Of a DNA stretch of 10,044 nucleotides, positions 6,698 to 10,044 are shown piece after piece. The translations under genes and the position numbers were made by a program. Origin of the DNA: an uncultured Selenomonadales bacterium. Its GTDB lineage: Bacteria; Bacillota; Negativicutes; Selenomonadales; Selenomonadaceae. Below the pieces are notes generated by a model that saw only the letters and a program-made list of their open reading frames with translations, searched no databases and had not been told where the DNA came from. The stretch's first letter is position 1; each line of letters begins with the position of its first letter. Where the stretch lies: assembly GCA_937877655.1 (NCBI GenBank), contig CALFJC010000081.1:1-10044 (forward strand), given 5' to 3'.

Positions 6698-6901
6698 ATG
6701 TATGATCTAATTTCAAAATTCGTTCTTACAGTGATTTGTCTCATTGGTATGTTTGCGTGGTATCTGCCGGCAAAGAAAAAATTTGAACGTTACATTGAAG
6801 AAAATCCGTTCGGAGACTATGAACAACCTCGCACGGCGTCAGTTTTGGGCGTTTTATTGCCGTTGAATGCCTTTTGGAGTGGCAAAAAAATTATAAAGTG
6901 A
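6698..6901 (+). CDS. Short membrane protein, possible truncated channel subunit
   Basis: A 67-residue protein with a hydrophobic helix at about 5-24 (ISKFVLTVICLIGMFAWYL), a basic-acidic stretch (KKKFERYIEENPFGDYEQP) and a second weaker hydrophobic segment, ASVLGVLLPLNAF. A ribosome binding site AAAGG lies about 15 bases upstream, so initiation may be weak. I do not recognise it as a complete family member. A TM helix, a short cytoplasmic stretch and a second TM beginning ASVLGVL would fit the start of a ZorA/MotA-like channel protein cut off soon after; this is inference. Its TGA overlaps a GTG start for the next frame (GTGA). One extra A in the A7 tract at 6883-6889 would fuse both frames. 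Confidence 0.5.
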   Translation: MYDLISKFVLTVICLIGMFAWYLPAKKKFERYIEENPFGDYEQPRTASVLGVLLPLNAFWSGKKIIK

Positions 6902-7134
6902 CGATTGAACGAGTTACGGAAAATTTACAAGCGGCTGTTAAAGGAATTGACGCCGTAAAGAATTCTGTTGCCAGAATCACTGCGAACGGCTTATCCTCAA
7001 GTCAACCCGTGACTTTTGACGACGGAAAAATTGATTCAAAGCTTTCAAGGCGGGTAGATTTCAGAATTCGTACCAAAGCCGATGAAAAAATGAACGAACT
7101 GGCAAAAGGAATTAATCACAATGGGAAAAATTGA
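6898..7134 (+). CDS. OmpA-like C-terminal fragment
   Basis: A 78-residue frame. Residues 26-60, running ARITANGLSSSQPVTF then DSKLSRRVDFRIRT, match the end of OmpA/MotB peptidoglycan-binding domains: the G-x-x-SSQPV turn followed by the hallmark RRV-[DE]-F/I strand. The first two thirds of such a domain, and the membrane helix expected of a MotB/ZorB-like protein, are absent, so this is probably the tail of a larger deleted gene. The chosen GTG overlaps the preceding stop by four bases; a TTG at 6874 is the only other upstream start. The next gene (HNH nuclease) begins 14 bp before this one ends, so the two are coupled. Whether it is translated is uncertain; it may be a pseudogene. Confidence 0.55.
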   Translation: MTIERVTENLQAAVKGIDAVKNSVARITANGLSSSQPVTFDDGKIDSKLSRRVDFRIRTKADEKMNELAKGINHNGKN

Positions 7135-7846
7135 CTTTTTAAGTTGCGACGAGTTTAAATTGATAAAAAAGCTTATGGGAATATCAGATGACGACAAAAC
7201 GGAATTCACTATCGTTATTTCTGCCGACGATCCAAATCTTAAAAGCACTTCTACAGGCTTTACTTACAGAGGGCGCAGAGTAATTTTGTATATTCGCGAC
7301 CAAGTTCAATACGGAGACAAAACTAGCGAATATAAATTCCATTTAGTCGACTGCACGACGCTAAAAATCATGCGGAACCAAAATCGCTACGGTAAATATG
7401 TCGTTTCGACTTCGACAAACGGAAAATTCAAAGTCAATCGAATCATAAATAACCGTCCGACAGAAATTGAAGCAGAATTACACGTTTGCAAGAACTGTCT
7501 TAAACAATTAAGGCGTCGAGGATATAATTTTGCCTACAAAAATTTTTCTATCGAAGAATTTTTCAGGATTATGGAAGATAACAGCGGAAATTTTCATTAT
7601 TTGCCGACTGAAACTGATTCAACAGCTCCGACAAATGTTTATCCTAAAGATTGGGACAAAATTGCTCGCCGTTTTAAGGAAAAACATAATTACACTTGCC
7701 AAGAGTGCGGCAAAAAGTCTCCGTCGGTTGAAGTTCATCATAAAAATGAGCTTAAATGGGATTGCAGCGAATCAAATTTGGAAGTTTTATGCCGTGACTG
7801 CCATCAAACTAAACATAGTCACAACATTCATCCCGAAAAATCATAA
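7121..7846 (+). CDS. HNH endonuclease, possibly defence-associated
   Basis: A 241-residue protein with a C-terminal HNH nuclease domain: YTCQECGKKS (C193, C196), VEVHHKNELKW (H206, H207), SNLEVLCRDCHQTKH (N219, C224, C227, H228). This is the zinc-stabilised ββα-metal fold that cuts or nicks DNA. The N-terminal ~130 residues form a separate region with GRRVILYIRDQ (51-61), YKFHLVDCTTL (71-81), NRYGKYVVST (88-97) and a CKNC pair (123-126), perhaps a second zinc site or a substrate-sensing part. A GGA-containing ribosome binding site lies ten bases upstream. It follows an OmpA-like fragment and overlaps it. Type II Zorya systems have the order zorA-zorB-zorE with an HNH nuclease as ZorE, so this could be a ZorE-like survivor; that link is inference. 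Confidence 0.75.
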   Translation: MGKIDFLSCDEFKLIKKLMGISDDDKTEFTIVISADDPNLKSTSTGFTYRGRRVILYIRDQVQYGDKTSEYKFHLVDCTTLKIMRNQNRYGKYVVSTSTNGKFKVNRIINNRPTEIEAELHVCKNCLKQLRRRGYNFAYKNFSIEEFFRIMEDNSGNFHYLPTETDSTAPTNVYPKDWDKIARRFKEKHNYTCQECGKKSPSVEVHHKNELKWDCSESNLEVLCRDCHQTKHSHNIHPEKS

Positions 7847-7914
7847 CGTGATAAAAATTTTATCTTTGCAAGCGGCTTTTCTTAACATCGAGAAATAATT
7901 TTAGGCAAAAAATT

Positions 7915-7950
7915 AACCGACAGGGGAAAATTCCTTGTCGGTTTTTGTTT
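7915..7950. terminator. Bidirectional terminator between HNH and Rep-like genes
   Basis: AACCGACA (7915-7922) pairs with TGTCGGTT (7936-7943), extended inward by GG/CC pairs. T-rich tracts follow on both strands. It can end the HNH transcript (plus) and the convergent Rep-like transcript (minus). Confidence 0.8.
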
Positions 7951-7964
7951 TGAAACGATTTTTC

Positions 7965-8355
7965 TTACTGATTTTTCTTTTTGAGTTGTGCGCGGCGTTT
8001 TCGTTCGCGATTTCTGCGAATTTTTTCGTTATCGAGTTGCATACGGCGGCTCCACTCGGCAATTCGGGCTTCGCGGTCTCCATTATTCATCACGATATAC
8101 GGATTGACCATAAATTCCGATTCATAAACCTGTTTAATCTCGCTGACGACGATATTTTCCTTTAACCAGCGCAGAGAGTTAAAAAAAAATTGTTCTTCCG
8201 AGCTTCAAATCGTGTTGAAGTTGAGTTTTGTCGATAACATAGCCGCGAATGCCATCTTCGGGCTGATGAAAGGCGAGATAGAAAAAAATTTTGATGATAT
8301 GCGGGTTTGGAGCCTCGTTAATCGTTCTTAGAGTGCGTCTGTCGTCGAAAATCAT
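7965..8355 (-). pseudogene. Replication-protein-like gene with one-base frameshift
   Basis: Reading from ATG 8355 (GGAGGTGA upstream) the frame runs 58 residues to a TAA at 8179, inside nine T (minus strand, 8172-8180). Removing one T restores a frame through to TAA at 7965, giving 129 residues: GRTIFF continues into NSLRWLKENIVV, then FMVNPYIVMNNGDREARI and a basic C-terminus (RRNRERKRRAQLKKK). The pattern is a winged-helix DNA-binding protein (about 43-80) followed by the NP-x-V-MNN motif. Plasmid and phage replication proteins of RepL type have a similar layout; this assignment is tentative. The homopolymer may be a sequencing error, a true disruption or a slippage site. The plus-strand frame at 7935-8165 is its shadow. 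Confidence 0.65.
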
Positions 8356-8377
8356 GTTTGAATCACCTCCGCGAGCA

Positions 8378-8406
8378 ATTATAGCACAAAAAATCTGCTG
8401 TGAAAG
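8378..8406 (-). promoter_or_regulatory. Promoter of the Rep-like gene
   Basis: On the minus strand TG-C-TATAAT has a perfect -10 (8383-8378) with extended TG. A weak CTTTCA (8406-8401) sits 17 bp upstream. The leader would be only about 15 nt before the ATG at 8355. Confidence 0.65.
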
Positions 8407-8409
8407 GCT

Positions 8410-8550
8410 CAAAATACAAAATTCGCTATTCTGAATTTCTGCAATCGTGAAAATGGCGTCCTGATGCGGCTTCTTCGGGCATAAAAAAATACCCCGTGTT
8501 TTTCGGGGGTAATTTTCTGTCTCAAAATACAAAGTACGAAATACTGAATT
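8410..8550. repeat. Two heptad arrays (caaaata type) around a hairpin
   Basis: Positions 8410-8437 read caaaata-caaaatt-cgctatt-ctgaatt and 8523-8550 read caaaata-caaagta-cgaaata-ctgaatt. They are direct repeats of one 28-bp, four-heptad sequence, 113 bp apart, flanking the hairpin at 8483-8511. The 260-bp gap between the Rep-like and double-glycine genes holds only these, the promoter and two terminators; I see no gene in it. Confidence 0.55.
8483..8511 (-). terminator. Hairpin with T-run
   Basis: ACCCCG (8491-8496) against CGGGGGT (8504-8510) with loop tgttttt. Seven to eight T follow on the minus strand (8483-8490). It is a second, downstream terminator for the double-glycine peptide gene. 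Confidence 0.65.
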
Positions 8551-8566
8551 TTGTAAAACTGTTTAG

Positions 8567-8595
8567 AAAAAACCCTCCGACGAGCCGCCGAAGGG
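8567..8595 (-). terminator. Terminator of the double-glycine peptide gene
   Basis: CCCTCCG (8573-8579) pairs with CGAAGGG (8589-8595) with one mismatch, followed by six T on the minus strand (8567-8572). It lies 20 bp after the stop at 8616. Confidence 0.7.
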
Positions 8596-8615
8596 ATTTC
8601 GATGAAGTTTATTGT

Positions 8616-8948
8616 TCATTTATTGAAGATATTCATCAGTTGTTCGTGAGAAATTTTGTTTCCTTTCGGCGTGTAGTACTCATTTGCTTTTTCGCCTATA
8701 CCTGTTCCTTTAAATCCTACGTCTACTTTTGAATTAACTCCAAAACTAGCTAACTCGGCTTCCAATTCACTTTTCAAGTAAACATTTACGTCTGCCGCGC
8801 TCAAATCTATTCCGCTTATGTCTAAATTATAAACTTTTTTGTACACCGCCTTAATCAATTCTTGAGTTTCGGCGCGAGTGCCGCCAACCACGCCGTCAAG
8901 TTCCTCGTCGGTGAGCATTTCGCCAGCGAATTTGTCTTCCTTTGCCAT
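8616..8948 (-). CDS. Double-glycine leader peptide precursor (bacteriocin-type)
   Basis: A 110-residue protein whose first 23 residues form a double-glycine leader: acidic residues followed by EMLTDEELDGVVGG, with GG at 22-23. Such leaders are cut and exported by ABC transporters carrying a C39 peptidase domain. The 87-residue remainder has no Cys, so it cannot carry thioether, thiazole-from-Cys or disulfide modifications. It is hydrophilic and mixed in charge (ETQELIKAVYKKVYNLD, later VGFKGTGIGEKANEYYTPKG). It may be a class II-type bacteriocin or another secreted protein; I do not recognise the mature part. The ribosome binding site AAAGGAG lies seven bases upstream of the ATG, and a good promoter and terminator frame it as a single-gene unit. 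No transporter, modifying enzyme or immunity gene is seen in the window. Confidence 0.75.
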   Translation of the reverse strand: MAKEDKFAGEMLTDEELDGVVGGTRAETQELIKAVYKKVYNLDISGIDLSAADVNVYLKSELEAELASFGVNSKVDVGFKGTGIGEKANEYYTPKGNKISHEQLMNIFNK

Positions 8949-9008
8949 ATTATCAATCTCCTTTCTGTTTTCAATCCTTTATACGTCTAAAAATCAATTT
9001 CGTTACAG

Positions 9009-9037
9009 ATTCTAGCAAAAATTTTTTCCGCCGTCAA
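9009..9037 (-). promoter_or_regulatory. Promoter of the double-glycine peptide gene
   Basis: TTGACG (9037-9032), 17-bp spacer, TAGAAT (9014-9009) on the minus strand, with TGC directly before the -10. Predicted leader about 53 nt. Confidence 0.8.
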
Positions 9038-9046
9038 AGAATTTTT

Positions 9047-9080
9047 CATTACTCATTACTAATTGCTAATTACTAATTAA
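9047..9080. repeat. Heptad repeat array (cattact/aattact)
   Basis: Units cattact, cattact, aattgct, aattact, aattaa with strict 7-bp period. It lies next to a hairpin terminator on the side away from the truncated upp remnant, the same composite seen at 129-187 and 3561-3611. Confidence 0.65.
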
Positions 9081-9081
9081 C

Positions 9082-9114
9082 AAAAACCCTCCGACAACTG
9101 CTGAAGGGCTTTTT
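9082..9114. terminator. Terminator after the maf/upp remnant
   Basis: CCCT (9087-9090) with AGGG (9105-9108), extended through one mismatch by a C-G and a G-T pair. T5 follows on each strand (9082-9086 minus; 9110-9114 plus). It ends the maf transcript and shares cccTCCGAC...GAAGGG wording with the hairpin at 8567. Confidence 0.65.
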
Positions 9115-9214
9115 ATTTGACTGCAAAGTAGCGAAAATCTTTCGACGCAGTATTTTTATTCAGAATCTGCGCGAGTTTGTGATTGATAATCGGATTTTTA
9201 ATTTCGTGAATCAT
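9113..9214 (-). pseudogene. upp: Truncated uracil phosphoribosyltransferase N-terminus
   Basis: This frame encodes 33 residues. NPIINHKLAQILNKNTASKDFR matches, in its key residues (P-x-I-x-HKL, NT, KDFR), the extreme N-terminus of uracil phosphoribosyltransferase, which in complete proteins starts with a HPLIQHKL-type motif and an FR element and runs to about 209 residues. Everything after FR is lost; the frame ends in YFAVK and TAA, directly at the terminator. The start is genuine-looking: GAGGAG lies eight bases upstream inside the end of maf and the ATG is two bases after maf's stop, so the ancestral order was maf-upp. The fragment keeps no PRPP-binding residues, so no activity is expected. 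The family call rests on a short match. Confidence 0.6.
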
Positions 9215-9216
9215 TT

Positions 9217-9786
9217 TTAAGACTCCTCGAAATTAATTCCGGCTGATTGCGCGAGTTTTTTAAGGCGATAGACGGGCAGACCGACGACATTTGACCAATC
9301 GCCGTGAATTTTTTCGATAAATTTGGTTGCGCCGCCTTGCAAGGCATATGATCCAGATTTATCGAGCGGCTCGCCTGTTGCGACGTAATTTTTTATTTCT
9401 TCAGCCGTCATTTCGCCGAAAAATACTTCGGTAACTTCAAAATCTGTAAAAATTTTTCCGTCCGCGCAGATAATTGCAATGCCGCTTATGACTTCGTGCT
9501 TTTTATCGGCGAGTTCAGCCAACATTTGCTCGGCGTCGGCAGAATTTTTAGGTTTACCGAAGATTTTTCCGTTCAAAACTACGATTGTATCTGCGCCGAT
9601 AACAATATTGCCGGGATTTTTATCGGCGACGGCTTTAGCTTTGATTTTTGCATTTTCGACGGCTAAAAGTTTAGGTTCGAGGTTGTTTTGAACTTCGACA
9701 GCGTCGCTGACTTCGATTTTAAAGTTTGAACAGAGTTTTTTAAGGAGTTCGTGCCTGCGCGGCGAGCCTGAGGCGAGAATAATCAT
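9217..9786 (-). CDS. maf: Maf-family nucleoside triphosphate pyrophosphatase
   Basis: A complete 189-residue Maf protein. These enzymes hydrolyse non-canonical or dTTP/UTP-type nucleotides to monophosphates plus pyrophosphate, and overexpression in Bacillus subtilis inhibits septation. Visible motifs are the N-terminal ILASGSPRRHELL (3-15), VIGADTIV (62-69) with the catalytic Asp66, FGKPK (76-80), Gly-Ser-Tyr at 145-147, and GGATKFIEKIHGDWSNVVGLP (151-171) shown here by its ends. The set fits the dTTP/UTP (YhdE-like) branch. I chose ATG 9786 with GGAG eight bases upstream; a TTG at 9789 precedes it. It is the first gene of a maf-upp pair whose second gene is now a stub. A partial copy of its 5' end lies just upstream. 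Confidence 0.93.
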   Translation of the reverse strand: MIILASGSPRRHELLKKLCSNFKIEVSDAVEVQNNLEPKLLAVENAKIKAKAVADKNPGNIVIGADTIVVLNGKIFGKPKNSADAEQMLAELADKKHEVISGIAIICADGKIFTDFEVTEVFFGEMTAEEIKNYVATGEPLDKSGSYALQGGATKFIEKIHGDWSNVVGLPVYRLKKLAQSAGINFEES

Positions 9787-9816
9787 CAAATCATCTCCAA
9801 AAAGTTTTTCGGAGCG

Positions 9817-9822
9817 ATTATA
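9817..9822 (-). promoter_or_regulatory. Promoter -10 of maf
   Basis: On the minus strand TG-T-TATAAT has a perfect -10 at 9822-9817. No good -35 is seen; CTGTCA lies 18 bp upstream. The spacer is the T-run of an upstream terminator, so terminator and promoter are fused. The same element recurs at 10023-10028 in the partial copy. Confidence 0.65.
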
Positions 9823-9823
9823 A

Positions 9824-9854
9824 CAAAAAAAAATCGCCAGTGACAGGCGATTTT
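9824..9854 (-). terminator. Palindromic terminator upstream of maf
   Basis: AATCGCC (9832-9838) and GGCGATT (9846-9852) form a perfect stem around loop agtgaca. Nine T follow on the minus strand (9825-9833). It would stop transcription arriving from the partial maf copy before the real maf promoter takes over. Confidence 0.75.
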
Positions 9855-9890
9855 GAAAAAAATTTTTATGTTCGTTTTTGATTTAAGAGA

Positions 9891-9992
9891 GTTTTGAACT
9901 TCATTTGCGTCGCTGACTTCGATTTTGAAATTTGAACAGAGTTTTTTAAGGAGTTCGTGCCTGCGCGGCGAGCCTGAGGCGAGAATAATCAT
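9891..9992 (-). pseudogene. maf: Truncated upstream copy of maf (5' end only)
   Basis: From ATG 9992 it repeats the first ~34 codons of maf (ILASGSPRRHELL onward), with its own ribosome binding site and TATAAT. Homology ends at 9891 (VQNSLKSK); the frame then runs through the terminator at 9824-9854 to a stop at 9786. All catalytic residues beyond the first motif are missing. Compared with the intact gene it differs in a few codons (DAN against DAV). Confidence 0.8.
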
Positions 9993-10044
9993 CAAATCAT
10001 CTCCAAAAAGTTTTTCGGAGCGATTATAACAAAAAAAAATCGCC

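Larger units (their letters stand above)
9685..10044. repeat. Partial tandem duplication of the maf 5' region, 206-bp offset
   Basis: Positions 9685-9838 recur at 9891-10044. The last 114 bp (9725-9838 and 9931-10044) are identical by eye, while the first 40 differ at several positions. The unit contains the maf promoter, ribosome binding site and first ~35 codons. The right unit runs off the window edge. Confidence 0.88.

Noticed and set aside
6675..6703. TTGACA plus TATGAT before the short membrane protein gene
   Set aside because: The spacer is 20 bp and the -10 overlaps the start codon, so it is unlikely to be the promoter of that gene.
7848..7898. Possible 16-residue frame starting GTG after the HNH gene
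   Set aside because: No ribosome binding site; its end resembles the symporter's 3' end, better explained as a repeat.
7935..8165. 76-residue plus-strand frame with hydrophobic start
   Set aside because: It is antisense to the coherent C-terminal half of the Rep-like gene and starts inside a terminator without a ribosome binding site.

Overview
The window looks like a moderately AT-rich bacterial chromosome fragment. Strong GGAGG-type ribosome binding sites, textbook sigma-A promoters (TTGACA, 17 bp, then TGC-TANAAT), short intrinsic terminators and a double-glycine (bacteriocin-type) peptide fit an anaerobic Bacillota member. An OmpA-like fragment would suit a diderm group such as Negativicutes. 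Both placements are inference, and no marker gene here fixes the genus.

Layout. Positions 1-4191 are an FtsZ locus: a full-length ftsZ (1014-2189, minus), a tightly coupled GTPase-dead FtsZ paralogue (188-994), a truncated second copy of that paralogue's 3' end at the left edge (1-128), and another truncated FtsZ paralogue (3592-4191) coupled to a metal-dependent amidohydrolase gene (4193-5041). Between ftsZ and the truncated paralogue, on the opposite strand, lies a gene with two GIY-YIG-like domains (2562-3527). It is driven by one of two promoters that face each other. The opposing promoter probably makes a short antisense RNA of about 135 nt.

Positions 5081-6625 encode a sodium:solute symporter divergent from the amidohydrolase gene, with only 39 bp between the start codons. 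After a strong terminator comes a small module (6698-7846): a short membrane protein, an OmpA-like C-terminal fragment and an intact HNH nuclease. The order resembles a decayed MotA/OmpA/HNH (Zorya type II-like) defence locus.

The right part is mostly minus strand: a replication-protein-like gene broken by one extra base in a 9-base homopolymer (7965-8355), an orphan double-glycine peptide precursor (8616-8948), a remnant of uracil phosphoribosyltransferase (9113-9214) coupled to an intact maf (9217-9786), and a partial upstream duplicate of maf running off the right edge.

A recurring theme is gene truncation beside small intergenic elements. Arrays of imperfect 7-bp AT-rich units next to hairpin terminators abut three truncated genes (1-128, 3592-4191, 9113-9214). 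Both window edges lie inside partial tandem duplications, so they may also be contig ends at repeats. No tRNA, rRNA, CRISPR array or transposase gene was seen.
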